Part shown: one piece after another, positions 50,401 through 60,620 of the stretch
How the letters are laid out: every line of letters begins with the position of its first letter
Position numbering within the stretch: the stretch's first letter is position 1
Assembly: GCF_003369915.1 (NCBI RefSeq)
Contig: NC_046677.1
Span: forward strand, 18,680,913-18,744,912
Reading direction: 5' to 3'
Length of the DNA stretch: 64,000 bases
Source of the DNA: Drosophila miranda
Taxonomy: Eukaryota > Arthropoda > Insecta > Diptera > Drosophilidae
The notes under the pieces: generated by a model
Told to the model about the DNA's origin: nothing
The model's input: the letters and a program-made list of their open reading frames with translations, nothing else
Database searches by the model: none
Position numbers and translations under genes: made by a program

Positions 50401-51283
50401 AGCTTGCCGCTTGTCGTTGCGCGTCTCCCCAGCTCCCCAGCTGCCTTGTTCCTGCTCTTCCACGATTTAATTAAAGTCTACATGTGCTAAGTAGATTTTG
50501 TTCTTGGGTTGCTGACTTCTTTTTTCTCTCCCTTGCATGTACCATTCGCTTTCCGCCTGCTGGCCATAATTGATTTAGGCATTTAGTGCATTAGACATCA
50601 GTTAAAGTTCCTAATATTTAGTTGTGGGGCGCTTCTGAGAGTACATTATGAATGCGGTTGAATTTGTGAAAGTGTGCAGAATGTTATTCGTCTAAACTTT
50701 TTGTCGACATTGAGGTTTTGCATGTTGAGCAACGAATTTTTCACTGCAAAAATGTTTTTGAGCAGTTTTGCCCTTGCAGCTTTGAACTAAAGTTGGTGGG
50801 TATTACATATTCCATAAGATAGTTGAGAAAATACCCAGATACTGGGGATTTACTCATGTGAAACGTCTTTCGTTAGTTTACAGTGCGTGTTATACTTAAA
50901 GTGATTCGTTTAAATACCAAGTTAAACAAGTGTTGATAGCAACTCCAACGGCACTCTCTGAGGATCAACAACATACTGTATGGGTAGATGCGGCCGTAGC
51001 CCAATTACAGTTGCTGCTGGCTTAGAGCTTATACAAACATTATTCCCAGTTACAAATGAGAATCAAATATGTATAACTACTGGCATATGGTTGTACATAG
51101 GGAAATGGGCATCAATATTTACGGATGCAGCTACTTACGTGATGACTTAATGCCCTGCCGATTCCTGATTGCTTGAGGCAAGTGCTGGGCCTCCAATGAC
51201 CATGTTCTTGTTACACTGGTACTTGTCATAATTGTGATGACTAGCATTAAGGCGCAGCCTTTACATTTCCCGGGCAGGGCCAT
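26479..51283 (-). CDS. dpr2: Dpr-family immunoglobulin cell-surface receptor (Dpr2-type)
   Basis: Seven coding exons in consistent phase: 51283-51139, 32790-32504, 31020-30943, 30660-30528, 27510-27267, 26940-26843 and 26744-26479, giving 416 residues. Exon 1 holds the ATG and signal peptide. Ig1 runs from about 110 to 214 (C135, W147 in VSWIRKRDLHILTAG, C197 in DSGIYECQV). Ig2 runs from about 219 to 328 (C242, W259 in IGPIYWYRG, C312 in DTGNYTC). A C-terminal hydrophobic stretch, MALIMALVASSVVRWLL (352-368), is a membrane or GPI anchor. Dpr proteins bind DIP partners on other neurons in synaptic matching. The Ig2 sequence and total length fit Dpr2 better than Dpr1 or Dpr3; that paralogue choice is less certain than the family. 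About 44 residues follow the hydrophobic stretch, longer than I expect. The first coding intron is 18.3 kb and holds a plus-strand gene. 5' UTR exons upstream of 51283 are likely but not located. Confidence 0.95.
28760..28815 (+). repeat. Local duplication, copy 1
   Basis: AACACTCCCGAAGAGCAGTT, GCATTGAG and CATCAGCGAGGGGAAG recur in diverged form at 28999-29053, about 240 bases away, in the dpr2 intron between the exons ending at 30528 and starting at 27510. No function is evident. Confidence 0.55.
28999..29053 (+). repeat. Local duplication, copy 2
   Basis: Diverged copy of 28760-28815 (AACACTCCCAAAGATCAGTT, then TATCAGTGAGGGGAAGG). Confidence 0.55.
33924..33948 (+). repeat. TTG trinucleotide microsatellite
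   Basis: About eight TTG units in the first dpr2 coding intron. On the minus strand it would read as a glutamine run, but the frame there is a shadow, not a gene. Confidence 0.8.
36726..37075 (-). CDS. Coding-like segment, possible secreted-protein exon
   Basis: An open frame on the minus strand ends at a TAA (36726-36728). It has a hydrophobic stretch (FIVPLFIFFTYLNVNLF), a double arginine (AIQRRVLLAADDLK), an N-glycosylation site (NFS) and FGLGWEFPEKVYLFWEVYG. Codon use from the arginines onward is coding-like. A good acceptor (GGGCTGTGCAG) precedes that part. No ATG opens the frame, so it would need an upstream exon. The layout faintly recalls fly DM4/12 secreted proteins (signal, double arginine, aromatic-rich core), but the cysteine-containing second half of that family is not found downstream. 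Gene fragment or chance cannot be separated. Confidence 0.25.
39452..39632 (+). CDS. Coding-like terminal exon, cysteine motif
   Basis: After an AAAAATAG acceptor-like site, 59 sense codons run to a TGA (39630-39632). They include NCTVGQPRCQIAPVVQV and YNLQLCRCRG, a C-x5-C-x14-C-x-C pattern that looks extracellular. Codon use is coding-like. No upstream exon or start was found, and the family was not recognised. A cysteine-rich frame on the opposite strand (39440-39646) is probably its shadow. Confidence 0.3.
39789..40034 (-). CDS. Coding-like segment, product unknown
   Basis: A minus-strand frame, open from a TAG at 40035-40037 to a stop at 39789, reads ALVLAGVKFLLILRRYHDIL, GPLPVWEYLVAMADCL and NSASFPPRQK. 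Composition is coding-like for about 60 codons, then degrades into Ser/Asn-rich sequence. The preceding minus-strand DNA also has a short coding-like stretch in another frame (RPQKRRRALESIQAF), which would fit a frameshifted relic. I do not recognise the family. Confidence 0.2.
   Translation of the reverse strand, partial: KHSAKENALVLAGVKFLLILRRYHDILAAHYGPLPVWEYLVAMADCLNSASFPPRQKIGGSSYQSSNNSNIRRVFSHAFNH
40457..40760 (-). pseudogene. Coding-like segment interrupted by one in-frame TGA
   Basis: On the minus strand one frame reads YYKYFILDAAIVLFEKIKPG, MWNQ, a TGA, then MQKQREILYQKGIKGQ, LFVPPKSHPRGN and FGPLKVAVEVPAEHFGAYAE, ending in TAA overlapped by an AATAAA. Codon use is good on both sides of the TGA and the frame does not shift. 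It may be a recently inactivated gene, a readthrough case, or two segments of which only the 61-codon ATG-started part is used. The family is unknown. Confidence 0.3.
41154..41225 (+). repeat. Three spaced copies of a TTCACTACCTACCAG unit
   Basis: Copies at about 41154, 41183 and 41210 (the last ends CCCATTAG), spaced 27-30 bases apart; a further related word, CATTTCACCACCTCC, lies near 41357. They lie about 550 bases upstream of the small plus-strand gene at 41976 and could be regulatory or a decayed minisatellite. Confidence 0.5.
41767..41960 (+). other. Two tightly packed upstream ORFs
   Basis: An ATG frame of 50 codons (41767-41919; basic, with SWTFRKRGKKSG) ends in TGA. That TGA overlaps the ATG of a 13-codon frame (41919-41960), in the arrangement TGATG. 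The main ATG of the next gene is 15 bases later. If the transcript starts upstream, these would act as uORFs or a dicistronic leader. The transcript start is unknown. Confidence 0.35.
41976..42325 (+). CDS. Small conserved-looking helical protein, unknown function
   Basis: Two exons, 41976-42044 and 42110-42325, with a 65-base intron (GTGAGT donor, CATTTCAG acceptor, phase 0), give 94 residues. The protein is acidic and almost wholly helical: YAVEFDHDENILEHCRP, then a long amphipathic helix SSQRLRQKLLLYKAEADFL, then DAADYYVQKEELIFKIVCEI. It has no signal peptide and no membrane segment. An AATAAA follows 45 bases after the TAG. It is nested in the first dpr2 coding intron on the opposite strand. 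The splice sites, codon use and poly(A) site make a real gene likely. I do not recognise the family; a small subunit or adaptor would fit the shape, which is a guess. Confidence 0.82.
42370..42375 (+). terminator. Poly(A) signal AATAAA of the 94-residue gene
   Basis: AATAAA 45 bases beyond the TAG at 42323-42325. Confidence 0.8.
42376..51138. other. Second part of the large dpr2 intron
   Basis: Nearly 9 kb with no supported gene. It has simple-repeat runs, CACA-type stretches (45690-45720), a TATA dinucleotide run near 50140, and a purine-rich stretch at about 49830-50060 described in the findings. Small open frames (for example 44518-44940, 46798-47049, 48163-48474) have no domain support. 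Confidence 0.55.
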
Positions 51284-53304
51284 GATCCACGCGCTTGCTA
51301 GTTATACTCAGATTGATTCTGTTCTGATTTGTTCACCCCACGTGCGGTCCGCTGATTGGAGGCATTTATCCGGATTTATGTGTAGGCTTGAGTGATAATT
51401 CACATGGTTCTCAATGATGACGAAAAGTAGCGACTGCAAAAGTAAGATGGAACTAGATCAGCACATTGTTGTACGTGCTTTCATGCTGTCGGCCTGCGGT
51501 TATCTATCTAAGTATTTATAAAAAAGGCACATCGTCCCGCACATGTCAGTGTCCATTTTCCCGGCAAACAGAGTCTTAGCCAAATGCACTCCGCCGAACT
51601 ACCGAATACTATATAGTTATCCAATAATTACCTTGTACATTTTCCGCTTTTCCTGCTGCTAGGTTACTATTGTTGTATGTATACAATAAACAAAACACTC
51701 AATGGCTGAAGAACCTAATCTTAACGAATCAAACCGGGAAAACACTTCTCGTGTCTGACTTCTGGCTTATTTTCTCCCCATAACTACAAGTTAATTAAAC
51801 ATCTCCCGCGTAACCATTAATCACCTGGACAACGGCCATGGAGGCAGCGAACTACTGTTTAACTTGTATAGTACCAAAAAAATACGCTGACAATAAACCT
51901 AGTTTCTTTGATAGGCTCCAAATATATGTAATGAGGGTATAGATCCCTGCCACTTTTGCCTGTGGCATATTATGGTTAAAAGGATGATAAATGTGGGACA
52001 AAACAAAGCATACGCTTCAGATAAGTTTAATTTTGCCATATTTTTTGGTAAACTCTTTTTTTCTTTTATCTGCATAGATATAAAGGTTATCTGGGAACAC
52101 GCTGTATTGCAAAAGGCGGTTTATTTGAGGTATCCGGTTCACGTCCTCAAGCGAAAACTACCTCTATTTTAGAAGACTCATTAAGATCTGTAATAAGATC
52201 CCTAAATTACCGTATTAATCTACTACTCACATTGACTTTTACTTCTTGGAAGGAGATTTGTATACTGTTGATACTGATATTATAATACTTTTAATCATAT
52301 GACCATATTTTGGATTTGTTTTCTGCAACGCTAATAGTGCTATACGGCGTTATTTAACACTGACCGATCGAAGCTTTCAATTGGTAACTTTTTTCAAACA
52401 CAGCACTCAGACATTGAATCAATTCTGCCCGCACTTTCCGGTTAGACGACAGCACCAATCAAAAATTCATTAAATACGTATTTTGGCTTTTGACATTTTC
52501 TTTGCATTTGAAGCAAAAATTCGCACAACACCAAAGCGCACAACGACGACACAACTACGAAAAATCTTGATAATGTAAATTTCACAATCAACGATTCCCC
52601 GAACACGTGCGCCGCGAGTTGTGGGATTTATCAAAGGACTTTTCTGAGTTCAGAAGAAAATTTCTGTTGTTTCCTTTTCCGCGGCCGAAACATGTTTGTT
52701 TCACTCGGCAACCGAGTCCAGAGCTTTCCGTACTGTGTCCTGAAGAAAGCCGCGAAGGCACTCACTCACGAGCACCTCAAAGCCGAAGTTGTGGCTGTGC
52801 TTTTGTGAAAGGAATTTTCGCCGCACTCCGAATGTTGTTGAAAGCTCTGAAGAAGGGGCAATAAAGCTGTTGATGGTGTGGGTGGAACATTTAAAATGAG
52901 CTTTTCTGCTGTTGATGATTCACACATTCTGTTTAAATTCTGTTACCTGCTTGCTTCTAGCTGTGCGTTGGGTTTGACCGTATTTAGTTGAATTCGAGTT
53001 CGAACATTTTCGAATATTCGATATTATCTTTCGATATGGCACTTGCTATAAATGTCACTTCTTTACACTGCTTGCTTAACTTCTTAGTACTTAAGTTTAA
53101 GCAGTCAAATTAAAGCAGGGAAATTAAATTGCAACGAAAATTGAGTACTATAATATACATTATAGCGCGTATTTAAAATCCGTTGAAATTTAGTTGACTT
53201 GAATGTACGCATTCCGTCTGATACTGTATGACTATACAAAATCAGAGGGTACCGATGCCAAGTCGCCCCAAAAGGTGATGTAGCTTCTGCTGCATATGTC
53301 ATAG
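51284..53304. other. Region upstream of the dpr2 start codon
   Basis: No coding gene seen. 5' untranslated exons and the dpr2 promoter may lie here, since the ATG exon ends in a coding splice donor and no core promoter is obvious at its 5' edge. The stretch at 52500-52600 is rich in ACAACGAC-type words often seen near fly 5' UTRs. The frame at 52607-52864 is probably not a gene. Confidence 0.45.
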
Positions 53305-54000
53305 AGTGGTGCTCATACACTTAAGCCACAAGAACTACACCAAGAATTCAAACGAAAATCAAGAAAAGTTGTTATTTTACAGCACCCATTTTTTGTCTCA
53401 AATTAGTTTTATATGTCAGTGTTATAATACAACAATAACCAGCAGGTCAGCGAAATAATTAAAAAATCGAAAACCATCTCCAAAATGTCCTGCTCATATA
53501 CTTAAGCCACCTGGAAGTTAAAAAAGTTAAAATTTGCCCCTAGTATTTTTAATAAAATTACTTTACTATTGAGTAGGATGACCTTGCTGCTTAAGAAAAG
53601 TGGAGCAACGCTTTGGTATTGAATCTACAAGACGTGCGCACTGTTGAGGGGTGATTTTCTTCCATTCTTCCTGTAAAATTCGGCACAAATCCTTTTAATT
53701 TCTGGTTTTTTTTGACAACTACTTGGTTTAGAATTCCCCACAAGTACTCTATACGGGTCAGGTCGGGACTCGGCGGTGTCCATGCAAAACATTGATTCCC
53801 TCTTGGTTAAGCCACGACTTGACTATCCTGCAGCAATGTATCGGGTCGTTGTCCTGTTAAAATATCCAGGCAAAGTTCTCCAGATAAATTGTTACGCAGA
53901 ATGTCTCTCTACATTTCGGCGTTCATAATACCTTGAATCTTCACCAGGGGACCTAAGCCCATTGGAGAATGTACATTTATTTTAGTAACAAAAGAAAAAA
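53305..54000 (-). mobile_element. Tc1-family transposon relic with paired subterminal repeats
   Basis: The minus-strand conceptual translation gives GIMNAEM, RDILRNNLSGE, QQDNDPIHCC, VKSWLNQEGINVLH and WTPPSPDLTRIEYLWGILN, in the order found in Tc1-type transposases (central catalytic region to the DDE/DDD end). Stops and frame changes interrupt it. Two direct copies of TGCTCATA[C/T]ACTTAAGCCAC lie at 53310-53329 and 53491-53510, about 181 bases apart, beyond the C-terminal end of the transposase. This fits one inverted-repeat arm of an IR/DR-type Tc1 element. The other end of the element was not found. Confidence 0.8.
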
Positions 54001-54400
54001 ATTAAATAAAAATAACGTTTTTCTTTTGTGTGCCTCTCAAATTTCTTGATAGGTGTCCCTTGAACACAGAATGTTTCGGGACACTGATTTATTGGATTAG
54101 AATTGGAATCCTTTTGGGGATCACACACATCTACCACAAAACTAATATCTTCCTAAACTATTCGAGTACTGGGTATACAAGTATTATTCAAGAAACTCAT
54201 ACTTCATTCAACTTTATTTTATTTATTCAAAAATCGATTATATAATTTAATGTACAAATGAAATTAAAAATTGAAACTCAAAATTCGCCTATTAAACAGA
54301 GAACCAACTAAACAACGCTCAATTTACATTTTAAGAAGTCTTTTGAAAATTGTACACACGAATAATATGAATACAAATATATACCACTTCAGCTATTCAG

Positions 54401-54494
54401 CTGGCCAGAGGATCCGACGTCTTCCCATGCCCTGATCCAGCGGATTACCCTGGACATGGAGACGGATCACAAGGACAGGAAGTACGAGCTGTAG
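54401..54494 (+). CDS. Isolated coding-like terminal exon
   Basis: After an acceptor-like GCTATTCAG, a frame reads WPEDPTSSHALIQRITLDM then ETDHKDRKYEL and a TAG at 54492-54494. Codon use is strongly coding, and an AATAAA lies at 54535-54540. The preceding kilobase is AT-rich and contains the Tc1 relic; no companion exon was found. It converges with TMEM214. It may be the last exon of a plus-strand gene with distant upstream exons, or a relic. The family is not recognised. Confidence 0.35.
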
Positions 54495-54534
54495 CCTTCA
54501 AAATGCAGTTGGAAATGTTTCGTTCTTCTCTAAT

Positions 54535-54540
54535 AATAAA
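54535..54540 (+). terminator. Possible poly(A) signal after the isolated exon
   Basis: AATAAA 41 bases past the TAG of the exon at 54401-54494. Confidence 0.4.
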
Positions 54541-54810
54541 ATTGATATTTTTTCGGTCGCGGGGATAAATGCATAAGCATGAGATGAATTGAACAAACAA
54601 ATTGTTTTATCGGGTTTCTGATATATCGGTTCTTTCTTGGCATCCACCATAATTTGCTCGTATTGCTTTTTTACTAGTCCATGTTGACGAAATGTTGATG
54701 TTTAGAGACGGTAGGAGTTGAGATTTATACTTATTTAAAACAAATTAATTCTTTTTAACTAATTGCCAAATAATTGTGGTTCCTTCAATATTGACTATGA
54801 CGTGTTCTTG

Positions 54811-54816
54811 TTTATT
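54811..54816 (-). terminator. Poly(A) signal AATAAA of TMEM214
   Basis: Minus-strand AATAAA 54 bases after the TGA at 54870-54872. Confidence 0.75.
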
Positions 54817-54869
54817 CTTCGGATGGTATTACTCGTAGAATGTTTTCCAAGCGTGCCTGACGCTTAGAA

Positions 54870-57800
54870 TCATTTAAGCTTGGCATAGGCATCAACCTTT
54901 TTGTGAAACTGATTGTAGTATTCCAAAGCCACATTGCGCGTCTGATTCAGCGCCTGATTGATGTTTTCTGGTGAGAAGCGGCCACTAAAATCACAGAATC
55001 ACTTAGTAATGCTTCTTCAATTCATTCTTCATGTAAAACTTACATCAGAATCTTTTCCTTGATTAGCGCGGCAGACTTGTCGTAGCTATTGTTGGCCAAA
55101 TCACAAGCGCCCGAAACGAAAGCCTCAAGTTTACTTGACAAATTGGGCACATATTGATCAATCTAAAAAAAAAGATGTTTTAACAAAGGAAATACAGGTG
55201 AAAATACAAAGATCACTTCTAAACCGGTTTGAACACTCCGTTGGGAAATGACCTCATCTTAAAATTGGAAAAATAACGTACAAACTTGGCAAGCACGGGC
55301 CACTTGGTATTCAAGTATCCCTTGCCGGATTGTATGATATTGCATGCTGCATTCCTCGCCAGCTTCCACAGATCTACAGAAGTCTTAATTGCTGGTTCTG
55401 CATACGGTGGGACATGTTCCTCCGCCCATTTATAGCCCCGGGCGCTTGCTCCCATGGTGACATACCAGGCCCTCTGGACATGTGGCAAAACTCCAGCGTT
55501 TTTCAGTACTTTGCCAGTGGCTGATTTCTCAAACAGCCCCTTGCCATTGACCTCGGTATCATAGCAGAGAGCGCCAGCAATCAGTGCAATGATGAAAATA
55601 CTACCCAAAGTCCACTTACAGCAGCCACATTTCTTCTTCTGTGTCGCAGAATTTTGTTTGTTCTTCTTTTGCTGTGCGCTGCTTTTTTCCTGAACAGTCT
55701 TGTAGGGGTAGGAATGAAGTTCTTATTAGTATTAAAGTACATTTCAGAAGGCTCATATTTCGAGGTATTTGTTCGTTTAGCTTGTTCTTTACCTTTTTGG
55801 CAGCGGTCACTTGTTTGCCACCCTGTTTGCTACTTTTCGGTTTAACCTGAGCCATTTTGAAATTAATTTCTCTTAAATTTCGAATAACTACGAGTATTTA
55901 TAGTTTTTTTTCAGCTTCTGTTGCAAAATATGTCGGAATTAATAAATGACGTGTTTTGTTTTGATTTTTGTAATTGTGTTTGCTAAAAAGTATGAAGAGG
56001 GCTTTTTAAGCTTTGAAATTGAGCTTTTGATACAGCTTAGCGCTAATGAATTGGTTTGAAGACGATTTCGGATTCTTGGAGGGACAGGGCAGGAGAGGAC
56101 AAACGGTGGGAGAAAGGCGTTCCAATAATTGGAGCCAGCTACATTCGTCGACACACAATGCTTAAGACCAGGGATAGCCAGTTTGTCACAGTCAGAGTCA
56201 GGAAAGGTGGCAACACTAGAAATTTGATAAGGATTTTAGGGAGAGAACAAAATATGGCGTTGAAATTTACTTTGCGAGACTATTCAAGAAAAAAGAAAGC
56301 CATGCCATACAAGTTGGACTATCTTAAGAGTTCAACGACCTTTAACAGAGGGCTTTAAAGTTTACAGGTATTCAATTATGTATGCATGTATTTATTTACA
56401 ATTCTTGCTGAATTCTTGCTGTTTTTATGAAAATTATTAGTTTTGAGGAGCTTAAAATGGGCATATGTACATAAAGCAAGAAATCGAATAACTCGGTAGA
56501 TCGTGATGGACAATGGACAGACCTGCCACGTGTTGAAACAAGCTGGAACTGACATACATCCCAACTACTTGTTGTTTCTTCTTGGTCTCTTCTACTACTT
56601 GGGCAAGTTATTCTTTATGACGTGGATAACTTCGGGGGAGAGATGCCAAAGTGACACCACCGCCGAATATATTAAGAATTAGAGTTCGCAGAGGTGCGCA
56701 CAATCTAAAATGAGATGGTCAGAGAGGGGCGGCGAGTGGCATAAGACAGCCAATCATAGCTAGAGCACATCATTCGCATCGACGGCGGTGTTTCTTAGAT
56801 TGCGTTTGTTAGACGCAAGATCACCAGATGTAGTGTACTGATAGGGCAAGAAGTCATACGTTTGCTGATAAATACAATGTTGAAAGCACTTTTCGAAAGC
56901 AACACGTCCGGTCAGAGAAAATTGAGCGGCAACTGGACCCGCATGGCAACGCCATGAAAAAATGCAGCTTGCTGGTACCAATACACAAGAGCGTCACACA
57001 CAGCCACACGCACACGCACACCGTATAAGACGATTCGAACACGTAGACAAAAAACGCACTTTGCACACCAACAACAATAGTTTAGGTGCAGAACACGAAT
57101 ATATTGACAGTAAAAACTATCAATTAATAAAAAGGGGAGTAAATTGGCTCAGACGCCGGCAAATGTTTCTCTCTGACGGCAACGAAGTGACGTCGCGTTG
57201 GCAGCGTCCCTCTGAACCTTTATTTGATTGGCAATTGCGGTCTTTCTACGTGAAAGTAAACTGCATAAATGTATTGAAATGACCGATTTTTATTAACTAG
57301 CCCACTTCATTCTTTTTAGCACCAGCTGGAACCATTTAGCACTTTACAAATTTAGTTTAACTTTTTAATTTTTTTTATACCTGCGTTCAGTCTCGTATAA
57401 CGATATGAAATCGAACTTAGCCCACTTAAGCCCCTCTATTTAAACAGTTCAACGACTTGAGTTAAATGGCGGAAAATATTACTTATTGTAAATTCTTCTT
57501 ATAGATCCATGCCATCTTTCCGCTGAACTTAAAAAACAAACACGATGTTTTTCACCTGAACTGCGCTAAAATTATTAAATATTCATTATTTTCGGTGGAA
57601 TATTAAAATACCCCCTTGGTTTACAATGGGTTAATCGTTCTCTGTCAAGGATTGGAAACCATATTCCTCGATTTCTATATTCCGTGGAATATTACTAGCT
57701 ATATAGAACACTTAGCCATGCCCACATAATTGTATCTGATTAATGAATCAATTTTCTACTTGACTGGCTTATTTTAAATTCAATTTTGTCTAAAACAATC

Positions 57801-60179
57801 TTTAGACAAATAAAGTCAAAGTACGGAATGAAACATAAGTATACTCATTGGGTCATAGTCATAGGTTCCTTGCATACTACCCTATTTTCTTGAATGTTAA
57901 AATTCTGTTTTTCAAGCTGCTTTAAAAAGTAACTAATAAACACTTTTTCTTGTATGGACATTTGTTTGACAAAATGAACCATTAACTGGAAAATTTCGTT
58001 TTGTTAGCTTTAAAGCAGAGAATGACTAGTTTCTGGTTTTATTGGACCATGAGATGACAAACCTTTCCACAATTCTATAATATTCTTTTCCCTAGGTTGT
58101 GCAGAATGTTGACCATCCCGCGCCCATGTTGCGAGACATGCTGCTCGTTTTCTCGGCACATGAGTCCGCCCCATACAAATTTAATGTTGCCAACGGCAAA
58201 AAACAATTCAGTACCCGATTCAGGCAGAGCGAAACATCCCTTTTGACGACAACAATGTGACCAGATTGAGATACGAACAAGTGAAGTGTTGAAAAACTAA
58301 TGCCGAAAACGCGGAATATTCAAGTGAACTCACCACTAAAACTCCTATTAAATCATCAAGGCAGCTTTCTCTCCGTTTGCTTGACTGTAGCTCTTCATTT
58401 AAAAGACGCAAATCATGTAGAAAAGTGTGATATACTGGTGATTTTGCAAGTAAATTAGTAGATGTCTCCCAGTCTTTGTCTGAAACGTTTGAAATTCAAA
58501 ATTAAACGGTAAAATGTACATACTCGTATTAGATGCCATGTGCATACCATACCTATAGCTTGCAGTAGCAATAAGCTTGCTAACTGCTGCTTTTTGTAGT
58601 TCATTCGCCAAACTTTCAGGCAATCATCACCACCGCTGCTGAGAAGGCAACTAATGCATCCTTCAATTTCGTTGATTGGCTTACTTACAGTCGTAATGTC
58701 GCGGAAAAGCGTCAGGAAGATATTCGAATGCTTAACCGGGCTGGAAATGTACTTTTGCTGAAATTACAAACAAAGCAATGGAGTCAATGGCAGCGCTCTT
58801 AACTTAATTGTTATCCAGACTCACCAGCAACTGAGTTGCACTCCGCTTCAGGCTTTGCTGGAGCTCCTTGGCTAGATTATTATAGGTAGAATTCAGTGCG
58901 TTATAGGCGGCGAAAAATTCATTCTGATTAAGCAGCAATATATCCTCCGAGGTGCCTACTGCAGCTGCGTTAAGTACCCTTTCTATGTACTCTACTACAA
59001 ACTTTGAGTAGGTTTTCAGTTCCAAATTGGGTAACATTAAATTCTGCCAGACCTTGACTCCCTCATTCAGTGATCTATAACCGCCCTGTCCGATGGCCCA
59101 CAAAATACTTAAGCAAATGCCGCTCCTATTTTGATAGGAGTTTCTTAGTAAAGCGATCTTGGCAAAGTTTTTAGAGCAAATACCCGGCCAATTTTGACCT
59201 ATTAACTGTAGCATAAACTTGTAGCCAACCACCGTCTGGTTATTGTTAAGATCCGTAGTCATACCATCTAATAGAGAGTAAAAAAAATACTCTAGATTTG
59301 ATTCGCCTACGCTACTAAGGAATTCTACTACTAATTTCTTGAGAGCAGCACTCGCCAGATTACTAGGATACTGAGCAGAACGTCCAGAGAATACGGGATC
59401 GCAGTCGTAGGGCAGGGCTCCATTGAAATAAAGGGCAATCTGTAAGGAAATTAAACAATACAAATCGTATTAACGATTGATGCCACTTGCATAAATGTAC
59501 ATGTTCCTATAAAAAAGTACTCCTGAGTTCTCTTTGTCGTTCCCTCTAATTTTTGCCACGACAACGATACTTTAGTTTGCAGCTTTAACGCACGAATTCA
59601 CTGTTTTTTTCTATAGCTTGCCTTAAATTAATTTTTGTTCTCCGTATCTTTTCGTAATATGTAAAAGGCTGCTTCCCGACTTACATGACTAAGCCATCGC
59701 AACTCAGAGCCAGGACAGCTTAATTTCACTTGCGTCAGCTGAGCAGCAAAATCATCCGGAGTTATATGCTTGAGGGCCTGTTCTAGTGTTTTGGGCTTAG
59801 CCAGAGGTGCTGGCATCTGTTTCTTGGTTGATCCGCCTCCACTATTGCCTCGAGACCCAACTGTTTTCATGGTTTTTTTCTTGATCGGCGACTTGTTTTT
59901 CGAGGATGAGGCACTCGAACTAGACTTGGCAGGCGAATTCGATATGCTGTTGTTGTTGGTAGATCCGAATAAATTGCGGAATTGCTGGGTTGGCACTGGG
60001 TCAGAATTTAATGGGTGAATTTAGTCTATTTTAATGTCAATTAATTACATGTACTTACAGAGTTCCTCCAGCTTTGGCATCTGAGATGCAATACGCTTCT
60101 GTTCCGTATGTGCCGTAACTTTTTTATCCAGATTTTTTTGTTTGCGGGACTTGGTAACAACTTCCCATTGATCAGACAT
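54870..60179 (-). CDS. TMEM214: TMEM214 orthologue, ER membrane protein
   Basis: Nine exons in consistent phase give 700 residues (human about 689): 60179-60059, 59995-59685, 59439-58825, 58757-58553, 58479-58334, 55846-55793, 55698-55282, 55162-55044 and 54984-54870. The N terminus (MSDQWEVVTKSRKQKN) and Ser/Lys-rich linker match the family. A helical repeat-type region covers about 85-465 (FYSLLDGMTT, SILWAIGQGGY, LLLNQNEFFAAYNAL, VWRMNYKKQQLASLL). A basic Cys cluster (KKKCGCCKW) precedes a membrane helix at about 513-529 (LGSIFIIALIAGALCYD), then GKGLFEKSATGKVLKNAG and a helical tail ending NQFHKKVDAYAKLK. TMEM214 is an ER-anchored protein linked in mammals to caspase-4 activation under ER stress. 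The 2.49-kb intron between exons 5 and 6 is unusual. The acceptor of exon 6 (ATGGCTCAG) contains an ATG with a TATA-like box upstream, so the last four exons might also be a separate 237-residue protein. Confidence 0.9.
55895..55902 (-). promoter_or_regulatory. TATAAATA box upstream of an internal TMEM214 ATG
   Basis: TATAAATA on the minus strand, 40 bases upstream of the ATG at 55855-55853. That ATG is in frame with the membrane-domain exons of TMEM214. A start about 30 bases downstream would give a very short leader. It could also be a chance match in AT-rich intron. Confidence 0.3.
57400..57800. repeat. Repeat fragments in the TMEM214 intron
   Basis: Contains GAACTTAGCCCACTTAAGCC (about 57412) and TGAATCAATTTTCTACTTGA plus CTGGCTTATT (about 57742-57771). 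Both occur, in the opposite order, at 60405-60620. These are probably pieces of one old mobile element. Confidence 0.55.
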
Positions 60180-60404
60180 ATTTATTTGCAATAAATTACG
60201 GGAAATATAAACTTTTTACTGAAATAGGTAAATCAAAGTAAGTTGACAAAAATTAGTTCTGCGAACAGTGTGACCAGCGGATTTATGAAGAGACGAGATA
60301 CGCGGTCTGACCCTCATAAATATACCGAAATATACCGGCTCATTTTAAAAATATACCGTAAATATACTGACGAATTCAAGATCTATTTTACATATTCCTC
60401 GTTT

Positions 60405-60620
60405 TTGATATTCCATGGAATATATAGAACATTTAGCCATACCCACATAATTTTATACGAGATATGAATCAATTTTCTACTTGACTGGCTTATTCTAAAC
60501 ACTTGCTTTTATTGGATTTAATTGTAAATAAGTTAAGAGAATTTTTTACTTAAAGTTGGCTCCAGTGTAACCGCAGAACGAACTTAGCCCACTTAAGCCC
60601 GCTCTAGTTAAATATGTAGC
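60405..60620. repeat. Repeat fragments shared with the TMEM214 intron
   Basis: Counterpart of 57400-57800: the TGAATCAATTTTCTACTTGA block, followed about 110 bases later by GAACTTAGCCCACTTAAGCC. Confidence 0.55.

Noticed and set aside
56056..56358. 100-codon plus-strand frame in the TMEM214 intron
   Set aside because: No domain and no splice or poly(A) context.
58092..58333. TMEM214 reading continued past exon 5 to a TGA
   Set aside because: A GTGAGT donor sits exactly at the end of family similarity, and phase fits the exon at 55846.
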